The position numbers were made by a program, and so were the translations under genes. This document shows positions 18,044-27,086 of a stretch of DNA of 64,000 nt, one piece after another. A model generated the notes under the pieces. The model saw only the letters and a list, made by a program, of their open reading frames with translations, searched no databases and was not told the origin of the DNA. Positions within the stretch are counted from its first letter, which is position 1, and every line of letters begins with the position of its first letter. This stretch comes from Streptomyces gobiensis (lineage in GTDB: Bacteria; Actinomycetota; Actinomycetes; Streptomycetales; Streptomycetaceae). The stretch lies in contig NZ_CP086120.1 in the NCBI RefSeq assembly GCF_021216675.1, positions 1,776,001-1,840,000 on the forward strand. Direction: 5' to 3'.

Positions 18044-18578
18044 CAGCGGGCTCCCTTTCCCCAACCCCTCCCCTTCCCGAACCTGGGGCTGACGCCCCCA
18101 GACCCCCCACAGTGTTGTGGGCAGTCGTTCCGCAGGGCGGAACGGGTGGGCACAACACCGGCCCACGCAGCCGCACCGGCCAACCCCGGGGCCCCGGGGC
18201 GAAGCCCCGGTTCCCGGGAAGGGGCGGGATACGGGGACACCCACCCACGGCAAGCCCGGAGCGGGCAGAGCCCCGCCACGCGGCGGAGCCGCACATCGGT
18301 ACAGCCGGGAAGGGCCGGGATACCGGGAAACCCACCACGGCACCCCCGCAGCCGGGCAAAGCCCCGCCACGCGGCGGAGCCGCATATCGGTACAGCCGGG
18401 AGGGGCCGGGTCGGGGAAACCCCGCCCCGGGGCGAAGCCCCCCGCGCGGCGGAGCCGCACAGCCGGGTGCGTTGGGCCGGACGAGGGGTTCTCGGGGCGT
18501 AGTCGCGCATATGCATGGATACCGTATGCGAACCACGCATTATCGGGTTAATAGACCGCGCCCACCCGTGGATGTGCC
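18044..18578. repeat. Intergenic repeat cluster, copy B
   Basis: No gene is seen in 535 bp. Bases 18112-18158 are an inverted-repeat element: gtgttgtg ... cacaacac enclosing an inner hairpin gttccgc/gcggaac. Further on, gccccgccacgcggcggagccgc followed by atcggtacagccggga occurs at 18270 and again at 18361, a 91-bp period, with a partial third copy near 18435. The last 90 bases are richer in A+T (atgcatggataccgtatgcg and so on) and probably hold the promoter of the next gene. Confidence 0.7.
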
Positions 18579-20765
18579 GTGCCCCGCTTCAGCATCATCG
18601 TCCCCGCCCACCATGTGCAGGCATACCTGCCCGAGTGCCTGGACTCCGTGCTCACCCAGTCCTTCACCGATCTAGAGCTGATCGCAGTGGATGACCACTC
18701 ACCCGATGCCTGCGGTGAGATCCTCGACGAGGCCGCTGCCGCCGACCCCCGAGTGACCGTGCTGCACCTTCCGGCCAACGCCGGCCCGGGTCTGGCCCGT
18801 AACGCCGGAATGGCACGGGCCACCGGCGACTATCTGCTCTTCCTGGACAGCGATGACACCCTCGCCCCCGGCGCGCTGCAAGCCATCGCCGACCGGCTCT
18901 TCGACACCGCCGAACCGGATGTGCTGGCCTTCGGCCATGTACGGACGTTCTGGCACGGAGGCAGCGACCGGGGCGGCCGTGTCGGGCCGCTGGCCCAGCG
19001 CGATCCGCAGGTCTTCCAGCTGAAGGACCGCCCCGCGCTGCTGCGGCTGCCACCGGTCGTATGGAACAAGGCGTACCGCCGTGAGTTCATCGAGGAGCAC
19101 GGTTTCGCCTTCTCGCCCGGCGCGTACGAGGGCACGCCCTGGACGTGGTGCACACTGCTCACCGCCGAGGCGGTGACGGTGCTGGACCGGGTCTGTGTGC
19201 TGCACCGGCAGCGCCGCCAGGGCGGTCTGCTGGCCGCCCAGAGCCGCCGTCACTTCGATGTCTTCGCCCAGTACGACCGGGTCTTCGCCTTCCTTGAGGA
19301 CCGGCCCGAACTGGCCTGCTGGCAGGCGGTGCTGTACCGCCGGATGACCGACCACCTCACCGCCGTCTTTCTCGCCCCGGGTGAGCTGCCCCGCTCCTGC
19401 CGGGCGGAGTTCTTCCGGCGCAGCAGCAAGCAGTGTCTGCGCCATCAGTCCGCCGCCGGGCGCACCAGTCTGCGCCATCTGCTCGTCCGACTCGGGGCGC
19501 GCCGCACCTTCCAGCTGCTGTGGGCGGTGGCCGGGCTCCGGCGGCGGATCAGGGACGTAGGCCGGTCGCTGCGCTCGGCAGCGCTGCGGCTGCACTACCG
19601 GCTGCAGTGCCACCGCCGGCTCGACCCCGCCCTGGCCGTGTTCAGCTCGCCCGGGCGTGAGGGGTATACGGGCGACCCTGCCGCCATCGAGGCCAAGGCC
19701 CGGGAGCTGGTGCCGGGCCTGCGTACCGCCTGGGTGGCCGACCCGGAGCACGCCGACACCCTGCCGCACGGGGTGCGGCCGCTGCACCCCGGCTCGGCCG
19801 CGTACTGGACGGCGCTGGCCCGCGCCACCTATCTGGTGACCGATGGCGAGGGGGAGCCCGGGCTGCGTAAGCGCCCCGGCCAGACCCTGTTGCAGACTCA
19901 CCGGGGGACCCCGCTGGGGCGGATGGGGCTGGACCTCCAGGACCACCCGGTAACCGTCGCCGACCTGGACGTGCCCGGACTGCTGGAGCGCATCGACACC
20001 TGGGACTACAGCCTCTCCGGGAACCGCCACTCCACGCTGGCCTGGGAGCGCGCGTATCCAGGCGGCTATACGACCCTGGAGTACGGCGCACCGCGCAACG
20101 ATGTGTTCCATACGGCCACCGCCAGCGATGTCGCCCGGGTACGGGCGGAGTTGGGGATTCCCGAAGGCACCACGGCCATTCTCTACGCCCCCGTCCACCG
20201 GGACTATCTGCGCGGCGGCCGCTCAGTGGGGCTGGCAGGGCTGAATCCGCGTCGGCTGGCCCGTGCGCTGGGGCCCGGCTTTGTGGTGCTCGACGCCGCC
20301 GCCCACCGCTCGCTGGCCCGGCTGTGCCTGGCCGCCGACGCGCTGATCACGGATTACGCACCCGTCATGTTCGACTACGCCAACCTCGACAGGCCCATCG
20401 TCATCCATGCCGAGGACTGGGAAACATACCGGACAACCCGGGGCACATACTTCGATCTGCCCAGCGCCCCGCCCGGCCCCGTCGCGCAGGACCTGCAGAC
20501 CCTGGTCAGCATCTTCCGTAGCGGCGCCTGGCGCGCCCCGGGCGCCAGCGCGTTGCGGGCGGCCTTCCGGGCCCGCTTCTGCCCGTATGACGACGGGTTC
20601 GCGGCGGACCGGGCAGTCCGCGCGATCTTTATGGACGGCGCAGGTCTGGCGCCTGTGGTGCCGCTGGAGCTGCGCCGCCCGGCGCCCTCCCGGCCACGCG
20701 GCCGGGGCCGGGTGATTCCTCCCGCACAGCCTCGCGCCGGTGTCCGTCAACCCGTGCGCATGTGA
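18579..20765 (+). CDS. GT2 glycosyltransferase fused to TagF-like phosphotransferase domain
   Basis: 728 residues from a GTG. Residues 1-230 are a GT-A family 2 domain with FSIIVPAHH, the VDDHSPD motif and the metal-binding LDSDD (89-93). A basic middle region (about 290-350) leads to a CDP-glycerol:polyol phosphotransferase fold (about 350-700) with KRPGQTLLQTHRGTPLGRMG and ALITDYAPVMFDY. The catalytic WHGT of the family reads HRGT (441-444) here, and the second active-site RSH seen in the paralogue at 28.2-31.1 kb is not evident. The phosphotransferase half may be altered or inactive. It probably makes a surface phospho-glycopolymer at the inner face of the membrane. Confidence 0.85.
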   Translation: MPRFSIIVPAHHVQAYLPECLDSVLTQSFTDLELIAVDDHSPDACGEILDEAAAADPRVTVLHLPANAGPGLARNAGMARATGDYLLFLDSDDTLAPGALQAIADRLFDTAEPDVLAFGHVRTFWHGGSDRGGRVGPLAQRDPQVFQLKDRPALLRLPPVVWNKAYRREFIEEHGFAFSPGAYEGTPWTWCTLLTAEAVTVLDRVCVLHRQRRQGGLLAAQSRRHFDVFAQYDRVFAFLEDRPELACWQAVLYRRMTDHLTAVFLAPGELPRSCRAEFFRRSSKQCLRHQSAAGRTSLRHLLVRLGARRTFQLLWAVAGLRRRIRDVGRSLRSAALRLHYRLQCHRRLDPALAVFSSPGREGYTGDPAAIEAKARELVPGLRTAWVADPEHADTLPHGVRPLHPGSAAYWTALARATYLVTDGEGEPGLRKRPGQTLLQTHRGTPLGRMGLDLQDHPVTVADLDVPGLLERIDTWDYSLSGNRHSTLAWERAYPGGYTTLEYGAPRNDVFHTATASDVARVRAELGIPEGTTAILYAPVHRDYLRGGRSVGLAGLNPRRLARALGPGFVVLDAAAHRSLARLCLAADALITDYAPVMFDYANLDRPIVIHAEDWETYRTTRGTYFDLPSAPPGPVAQDLQTLVSIFRSGAWRAPGASALRAAFRARFCPYDDGFAADRAVRAIFMDGAGLAPVVPLELRRPAPSRPRGRGRVIPPAQPRAGVRQPVRM

Positions 20766-20878
20766 CTCACACGACTCATCCCTCAAGTCGCGCCCCTCAC
20801 ACACCGAAGGAACAATATTCGAATCGAGCAGCAATTCAGACATCTCTCTGAGCGGCCGTGTGAGGAAGCTAGAACCAG

Positions 20879-23218
20879 ATGAAGATCGCTTTCCTGCTGG
20901 ACAATGCCTACGGAATCGGCGGGACCATCCGGTCGACGGTGAATCTCTCCCAGGCGCTGGCTGATCGGCACACCATCGAGGTGGTCAGCATGCGCCAGTC
21001 CCGGGACGAGCCAACTCTCCGCTTCGACCCCCGTGTCACCATGCGGTCCCTGATCGACCTGCGTGGCGACTCCCCGACGTACGACGGCAAGGACCCGCTC
21101 TACCGTCAGCCCAGCCAGCGCTTCACCGAGGGGGCCGACCACTTCGAGCGCGGCATCTCCACCCGCCTGGGCGATATCCGGGTGGCGGCGTATCTGCATG
21201 ACACCGACGCGGATGTGGTGATCGCCACCCGCCCCAAGCTCAATGACTATCTGGCGGCCTACGGCAGCGACCGCTATCTGCGCATCGGCCAGGAGCACCT
21301 CATCCGCCAGCTGCACGCCAAGCATGTCCGCGCCCATCAGGACGCGGCCATCCCGCAGCTGGACGCCTTCGTCACCGTCTCCTATGCCGACGCCGCCGAC
21401 TACCGTGCCGCGCTCCCCGAAGCCACGGCGGCCGGCACCCTCATCGAGGGTGTCCCCAACGCCGTGCCCGCGCCGGATGTGCAGCCCTCCGACGGTCAGA
21501 GCAAGCTGATTGTCGCCGCCGGGCGGCTGATCAAGGTCAAGCGCTACGACCGGCTGCTGCGCGCCTTCGCCCTGGTGGCCGAGCGCCACCCGGACTGGCA
21601 GCTGCGGCTGTACGGGCGGGGAAGGCTGCAGCCCGAGCTGCGCAAGACACTCGACAGCCTCGGCCTTTACGACCGCGCCTTCCTCATGGGCGCCCACTCC
21701 CCCATCGAGACCGAGTGGGCCAAGGGCGCTATCGCCGCCGTCTCCTCCAACGCCGAGTCCTTCGGTATGACGCTGGTTGAGGCCATGCACTGCGGGGTGC
21801 CGGTCGTGAGCACCGACTGTCCGCACGGACCGAGGGAGATCATCACCAGCGGCCGGGAAGGACTGCTCGCACCGCTGGGCAAGGAGGAGTACAGCGTCCG
21901 TGCCTTCGCGGACGCGCTGCTGCAGCTCATCGAGAACCCCGGGCTGCGCCAGCGGATGGGCCAGGCCGCGCTGCGCCGGAGCGCACGGTACGCGCCGGAA
22001 CGCATCGCCGGGGAGTACGAGGAACTGATCGAGAAGCTCAGCGCGGGGCGGCCCCGGGTGACGGGCCGCCCGGCGGGCCAGAGCGCGATGGCGCCCGCAC
22101 CGCCCGCCGGAGCGGTGCCCGCGCCGCCACCTCAGCAGACACCTTCCCGCCGCCCGCTCCTCCGCCGCCTGCTGCCCCGCCGCCCGCTCACCCGCCGCCC
22201 CCTCACCCTGCGCCGTGTCGCCGCTCCCGCCGCCCGTGCCGTGCTGCGGCGGCTGCGCAGGTTCCGCTCCGGGGAGGCCGCGGCGCTGCCCCGGCAGTAC
22301 GCCCGCGTCCTGGTCACCGGGGATGGTGCCCTCGCCGTACGGCTGCGTGCGGAGCCGCTGCCGGGGGGCGAGTCGGCCCTGCTGCTGCGCGCTCGGCACG
22401 ACAAGGCGGCCGCGCCGGTGCGTGTCCCGCTGCCGCCGCGCGAGGAGGCTGTGGACGGCTGGGTCGAGGTACGGCTGGACCACGCCGCGCACCGGCTGCC
22501 GGAGGCGCGCTGGGACATCTTTCTGGAGCACGCCACGGGCCGCGGACGTAAGCCCAGGCGCACCCGCGTCCGCTCCGAACTGGTCGAAACCGCCCGGCTG
22601 CTGTCCCTCCCCGTCCCGCTCGACGGTGACGGCGCCCTGGTGCCCTGGGTGCCGTACACCACCAACGACGGCTATCTGGCCCTGCGTACGTGGCATCGCA
22701 CCCGCCATGCCGAGGTCACCTCGATCGAGCTGGGGGAGCATGCCTTCACCCTGCGGGCGGAGCTGTACGGGCAGGCCGAGCGCCCGGAGGGCACGGAGGT
22801 CGCCTTGGTCGCGGCGCCGCGTACGAACCCCAAGCACGGCTTCGAGGTTCCGGGCCGCCTCATGACGGAGCCGGAGTCCGGTGCCGCCCGCGTCTCGGCC
22901 GCTGTTGAGCTGCCCTACGACCTGCCGGGCGGGTTCGGCTCCCGCGCCGCGGAGGAGGTCTGGGATCTGTGGCTCAGGCCCGGCGGCCCGAAGACACCGC
23001 GGGTACGGCTGGGACGGCTCCGCGGGGACCTCTCCGACCGTAAGAAGACCGATGTTGTGCCGAAGGTGCGGCTGGGCGAGAGCGAGACCGGGCTGTGGCT
23101 CTTCTTCACCCTCAGCAACAACGTGGCTCTGGAGCTCAAGCCACTGCCCCGGGAGGCTGACTCAGGGCCCGTTTCCGTCTTCGAGCGCCCCGGCCAGGAC
23201 CTGCGGGCCAAGGCTTAG
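20879..23218 (+). CDS. GT4 glycosyltransferase with long C-terminal extension
   Basis: 779 residues. Residues 1-400 form a GT-B family 4 enzyme: LDNAYGIGGTIRS at the N-terminus (acceptor side), AAGRLIKVKRYD, and the donor-site EX7E motif in AESFGMTLVEAMHCGVPV. About 420-455 is a Pro/Arg-rich linker. The last 320 residues are beta-rich, with a YTTNDGYLALR motif that also occurs in related form in the GT2 proteins nearby. A GAGGAAG lies about 14 bases before the ATG. The gene follows the previous one after 113 bp. Its last 57 bp overlap the convergent membrane-protein gene. Confidence 0.88.
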   Translation: MKIAFLLDNAYGIGGTIRSTVNLSQALADRHTIEVVSMRQSRDEPTLRFDPRVTMRSLIDLRGDSPTYDGKDPLYRQPSQRFTEGADHFERGISTRLGDIRVAAYLHDTDADVVIATRPKLNDYLAAYGSDRYLRIGQEHLIRQLHAKHVRAHQDAAIPQLDAFVTVSYADAADYRAALPEATAAGTLIEGVPNAVPAPDVQPSDGQSKLIVAAGRLIKVKRYDRLLRAFALVAERHPDWQLRLYGRGRLQPELRKTLDSLGLYDRAFLMGAHSPIETEWAKGAIAAVSSNAESFGMTLVEAMHCGVPVVSTDCPHGPREIITSGREGLLAPLGKEEYSVRAFADALLQLIENPGLRQRMGQAALRRSARYAPERIAGEYEELIEKLSAGRPRVTGRPAGQSAMAPAPPAGAVPAPPPQQTPSRRPLLRRLLPRRPLTRRPLTLRRVAAPAARAVLRRLRRFRSGEAAALPRQYARVLVTGDGALAVRLRAEPLPGGESALLLRARHDKAAAPVRVPLPPREEAVDGWVEVRLDHAAHRLPEARWDIFLEHATGRGRKPRRTRVRSELVETARLLSLPVPLDGDGALVPWVPYTTNDGYLALRTWHRTRHAEVTSIELGEHAFTLRAELYGQAERPEGTEVALVAAPRTNPKHGFEVPGRLMTEPESGAARVSAAVELPYDLPGGFGSRAAEEVWDLWLRPGGPKTPRVRLGRLRGDLSDRKKTDVVPKVRLGESETGLWLFFTLSNNVALELKPLPREADSGPVSVFERPGQDLRAKA

Positions 23219-25234
23219 CCGGGGGCTCAGCCGGGCGTTGCGGGCGTCGGTTTCGGCACTGAGGCTGAGCACGGCCTGGTTGAAGCGGACCAGGGAAGGC
23301 GGGTCGGAGGGGCCGAGCAGATGCGCCTTCAGCTCGATACGGGCCGCGGCCAGGCTGTCCTTGGCCGGATCACGGACCGCCGCCAGCAGGGCGGGGATCT
23401 CCTCCGCGGTGGGGGACAGCACGGCGGCCGCCCGTACGGTGGGGCAGCGGGCCTTGAAGTCGCTCTCGTCCAGGCCGGTGGTGTTGGCGACCGCGTACGG
23501 CTTCTCGCTGGCCAGGTAGTCGGAGATGACGCTGGAGACATCCGAGATCAGCAGGTCGGCCTGGTCGAAGCAGGAGTACAGCGTGGGGCGGGGGCCGGTG
23601 ATGACCTGGTGCTCCCACTGCGGGAGCGCGGTCCAGTAGGCCGCCTCCCAGGCCGTGGTGGCTTCCTCCACGCGCTGCGGGCGGCCGCTGTCCGGTGTGG
23701 ACTGGATCAGCATCCGCTCCACCTCGTCCGCTCCGGCCCGGAAGGCGGTGGCCGTCAGCGCCTCCAACTCGCCGGTGCGGCGGGCCAGCTCAGCGGCGGC
23801 CCGGCGGCCGGGGCGCTCGCCGTGCTCGGTGGCCCGCCGGACGTTCGCCCCGGCGATCAGCGCCCGGATGTGCTGGTCGGCCTCCCGGGCCGCGGGGGCG
23901 ACGGACCCGGTCATGGGGTGCGGCTTGTACAGCAGCCGTACCTTCGGGTCGGCCAGCAGGGTACGGACGATGGACTCGCCGGCCAGCATGATCGAGGTGT
24001 TGCCCGGCTCATTGGTCCAGCCTTCCCAGGTGGGTGCGTACAGCACCGTCGTCCAGCCGTCCGCCGGGGGCGGCCCGGCGTACTGGCGGATCGGGGCCAG
24101 CTGGGGGCGGCCGACCTCCACCACATCCCGGTCGTCGATCCCGACATCGGCTCGCTGGTACCTCTCCCGGGCCGCGGGTCCGGCCACCCAGATCTGGTCG
24201 TACGCCTTGGCATAGGGGTTGCAGGAGGAGAGCTTGTCGCTCTCACCGTGATTGACGAAGGCGTGCTTGATGGTGGGGATGCGCAGCACCTGTGATGTCT
24301 TGCCGGAGTTCGCCGGGTGCAGCAGCACCTTGAGCGTGGAGCGCTCAAGGTCCAGCAGAGGCGAGACCCTTGGGATGCAGACGACCGGGATATCGGTGAC
24401 GCCGATCTTCTGGACCATGAACCGCTCACGCAGCACGATCAGCGGCCGCCCCTCCAGCCGCGCCAGCGTGGACAGCCACATGTTCGCCTGATACGCCGAG
24501 CCCGTCCCACCGGAGAAGTACATACCCACCGTCGGCTGGTACTCCGTCAGCCACCGGTCCAGCCATGCCAGGACCAGTTCCTCGTTGACGGCCCGCTTCC
24601 CCGGCAGCAGCCAGCTCGCGAGGTACGCCGTACCGGCCAGCAGCCATCCGCCGCACGCTCCCGCGGCCAGCGCGCCCCACACCGCGCTACCGGTCCCGGC
24701 GGTCGCCGCCATCCCGGCCGTGATCACCAGCGAGACACCCAGCAGCCGGTGCGAGCCCAGCTTGCCGAAGAGCCGGGGCGGGGCAGCCGTCAGCCGCAGC
24801 TCGGAGGCGTCGATATTGCGTGTGACGATCGGCAGCCTGCGGGACCTGCGTACCGCGGCGGCCACCGCCTGACACAGGAAGTGCAGCGCCCAGCAGCCGA
24901 GTACCGCGGCCAGCAGCCACGCCCCGGACGGCGTGGGACGCAGCGCGTCCAACCGCACCAGACCACCGAGGAAGAGGGCGTCCCGCGCCAGCTGCCGCAC
25001 CGGAAAGGTCAGCTGGATAACGCCCAGACGGCGGAACAGCCAGCGATGCCGCCACAGCACCAGGGTCTCGAGCAGTACGCCCAGTACGGCTCCGCCGACG
25101 ACCAGGGCCGCTCCGGCCAGCAGAACGCCCAGCAGCTGAAGGGCATAGCCCAGGCCGAGCAGCGCCAGCGCGGCGACGGTGACGGTCTTCCCCAGGGCCT
25201 GACGGGCTTGGCCACCCTGCAATAGCGAGCTCAC
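23162..25234 (-). CDS. Membrane protein with CDP-glycerol phosphotransferase-like domain
   Basis: 690 residues. The N-terminal quarter is hydrophobic, with two or three TM segments near 18-58, another near 105-125 and two more near 165-210. The rest resembles the TagB/TagF family: AFVNHGESDKLSSCNP, VLYAPTWEG, LLYKPHPMTG and DLLISDVSSVISDYLASEKPYA. The GTG at 25234 has GGTAGG directly upstream, unusually close, so the start is not secure. It lies between two plus-strand glycosyltransferase genes and points toward the first. It may add polyol- or glycosyl-phosphate units in the same pathway. Confidence 0.78.
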   Translation of the reverse strand: MSSLLQGGQARQALGKTVTVAALALLGLGYALQLLGVLLAGAALVVGGAVLGVLLETLVLWRHRWLFRRLGVIQLTFPVRQLARDALFLGGLVRLDALRPTPSGAWLLAAVLGCWALHFLCQAVAAAVRRSRRLPIVTRNIDASELRLTAAPPRLFGKLGSHRLLGVSLVITAGMAATAGTGSAVWGALAAGACGGWLLAGTAYLASWLLPGKRAVNEELVLAWLDRWLTEYQPTVGMYFSGGTGSAYQANMWLSTLARLEGRPLIVLRERFMVQKIGVTDIPVVCIPRVSPLLDLERSTLKVLLHPANSGKTSQVLRIPTIKHAFVNHGESDKLSSCNPYAKAYDQIWVAGPAARERYQRADVGIDDRDVVEVGRPQLAPIRQYAGPPPADGWTTVLYAPTWEGWTNEPGNTSIMLAGESIVRTLLADPKVRLLYKPHPMTGSVAPAAREADQHIRALIAGANVRRATEHGERPGRRAAAELARRTGELEALTATAFRAGADEVERMLIQSTPDSGRPQRVEEATTAWEAAYWTALPQWEHQVITGPRPTLYSCFDQADLLISDVSSVISDYLASEKPYAVANTTGLDESDFKARCPTVRAAAVLSPTAEEIPALLAAVRDPAKDSLAAARIELKAHLLGPSDPPSLVRFNQAVLSLSAETDARNARLSPRLSLGPQVLAGALEDGNGP

Positions 25235-25427
25235 CTACCCGTACATAACGGACTTTCCTCCTGAGGCAAAGCTCACACAGGAGGTGCGTGTCGCCGGTGG
25301 CAGTGAACCCCTCCACGCGTAATCGCATCCTCCATGGTGCGGTCTCGGGTGAAGTAAGCATCTATGCCTACTTAAACCGGGGATCCGGAATATCCATTGC
25401 GGTATGTCCTATTGGGGGGGCGCACGG

Positions 25428-27029
25428 ATGTCGCACATCGCGAGCGTAGTGATCATTGCCTATAACGACACCGAGCATGTCCGGGCGGCGGTGCGCTCGG
25501 CACTGGCGCAGGGGCCAGCGGTGGCCGAAGTCATCGCGGTCGACGACGCCTCCACGGACGGTACCGGTGAGCTCCTGGACACCCTGGCCCGGCAGGAGCC
25601 ACGGCTGCGGGTGATCCACCGCAAGGTGAACAGCGGTGGCTGCGGCAGCCCGCGCAATGACGGAATACGTGCGGCGACCGCTCCCTATGTGATGTTTCTG
25701 GACAGCGACGATGTGCTTCCCCAGGGCGCCGTCCAGGCGCTCCTCGACGCCGCCCAGCGGCATGACGCACCCGTGGCCGCGGGTGCCTGCGTACGGCGCG
25801 AACTGCCCAGCGGCAGCGACACCGGCTGGCAACGGGGGCTCTTCCTCCAGGAGGCCGTCTACGCATCACCGGGCGACCACCCCCGGCTGGTACGCGACAC
25901 CCTCTGTGTCAACAAGCTCTACGCCCGCTCCTTTCTGACCGAGCACGCCATCACGTTTCCCGAAGGCGCCTTCCGCTACGAGGACTTCGTCTTCACCGCC
26001 CAGGTGCTTGCCGCCGCCGAGCGGATGGTGATCATCCCGGACACCGTCTACATCTGGCATGTGCGCCGGGCGGCCGCGCGCCCCTCGATATCCCTCGACC
26101 GGAGCGGGATATCGAACTGGCTCGACCGGCTCACCGCACACCGCCGGGCCGTTGAGGTCTTCGAGGATGCGGGCGCCACACTGCTGGCACACGCCGCACG
26201 GGTGAAGTTCCTCGACCACGACCTGCGGATGTACGTCCGTGAGCTCACCTCACGCGGCAGCGACTACCAGCACCACTGGTGGCGGGCCGCCCGCGACCAC
26301 CTCGCCGCCTTCGACGAGACGGACCTGCGCGCCGCCCGCGGACCGGGCCGCTGGCTGGCCCGGGTCATCATGGCCTCCCCGGCTCCCCGGGATCTGCCCC
26401 GGATGGCCGAGCTGGCCGCCCGCCCCGCCCGGCTGCTGCCGCCGTACGCCGCCGTCGACGGCCGCCCCGTATGGGCCGATGATCTGCCACAGGTTGAGCT
26501 CGACCAGCTCAGCGGCAAGCCACTGCACCGGCTGCCGATCACCGTGGAGGCCGAGCTGACCGGCGGCGCCCGGTCCCGGCTGCGGGTACGGGTGCACGAT
26601 GTGTACGGACGGCTGGCCGAGGCCGGGGTGCTCTCCCTCGACATCGAGATGCGGCACCGCGACGACGGCCGGCTGGGCCAGATCCGCAGTGCCACCCTGA
26701 GAGCCGAGGCCGACGGCTGGACCGCGGGACTGCTGCTCGATCTGAACACCCTGGCCGCCGACTCCCCGGCGGGCGACGGCGGTGCGCTGGACGTCTGGGA
26801 TCTCTACGCCCGGATCCGTTGCCGGGGCGGCCGCTCCCGCTACACCGCGGTCCGGCCCACCGGCGCCGGGCTGCGCCGCACCGCCGTGCCCAGCCGCCGC
26901 CACGGCCTGCTGCTGGTCCAGCCCTATCTGACGAACCGGGGCTCCCTGGCCCTCCGTATCGCACCGGGCCTGCGCGGCGCCACGGAGGTCTTCACCCGAA
27001 AGGTCCGGCGACTGGCCACCGCACGGTGA
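25428..27029 (+). CDS. GT2 glycosyltransferase
   Basis: 533 residues from the ATG at 25428, chosen because a run of seven G lies 7 bases upstream; an ATG 24 bases earlier is in frame. The family 2 domain covers about 1-230 with ASVVIIAYND, VDDASTDG and LDSDDVLP. The C-terminal 240 residues are beta-rich, with a late LLLVQPYLTNRGSLALR motif, and recall the linker domains of TarS/TarP-like teichoic acid glycosyltransferases. The acceptor is unknown. The gene is divergent from the 690-residue membrane protein. Confidence 0.87.
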   Translation: MSHIASVVIIAYNDTEHVRAAVRSALAQGPAVAEVIAVDDASTDGTGELLDTLARQEPRLRVIHRKVNSGGCGSPRNDGIRAATAPYVMFLDSDDVLPQGAVQALLDAAQRHDAPVAAGACVRRELPSGSDTGWQRGLFLQEAVYASPGDHPRLVRDTLCVNKLYARSFLTEHAITFPEGAFRYEDFVFTAQVLAAAERMVIIPDTVYIWHVRRAAARPSISLDRSGISNWLDRLTAHRRAVEVFEDAGATLLAHAARVKFLDHDLRMYVRELTSRGSDYQHHWWRAARDHLAAFDETDLRAARGPGRWLARVIMASPAPRDLPRMAELAARPARLLPPYAAVDGRPVWADDLPQVELDQLSGKPLHRLPITVEAELTGGARSRLRVRVHDVYGRLAEAGVLSLDIEMRHRDDGRLGQIRSATLRAEADGWTAGLLLDLNTLAADSPAGDGGALDVWDLYARIRCRGGRSRYTAVRPTGAGLRRTAVPSRRHGLLLVQPYLTNRGSLALRIAPGLRGATEVFTRKVRRLATAR

Positions 27030-27031
27030 CC

Positions 27032-27077
27032 CACTGAGGCCGCACCCTCCCAGTCCCGGGAGGGTGCGGCCTCAGTG
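27032..27077. terminator. Bidirectional terminator
   Basis: A perfect 20-bp stem (cactgaggccgcaccctccc and its complement) with a 6-base loop fills the gap between two convergent glycosyltransferase genes. Confidence 0.9.
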
Positions 27078-27086
27078 CTCCGGGAA

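Noticed and set aside
18117..18551. Several 100-170-codon frames on both strands in the 18-kb gap
   Set aside because: They are translations of the GC-rich repeats, with Pro/Arg/Gly periodicity.
20783..22837. A 684-codon minus-strand frame
   Set aside because: Antisense to the GT4 gene, whose catalytic motifs are intact.
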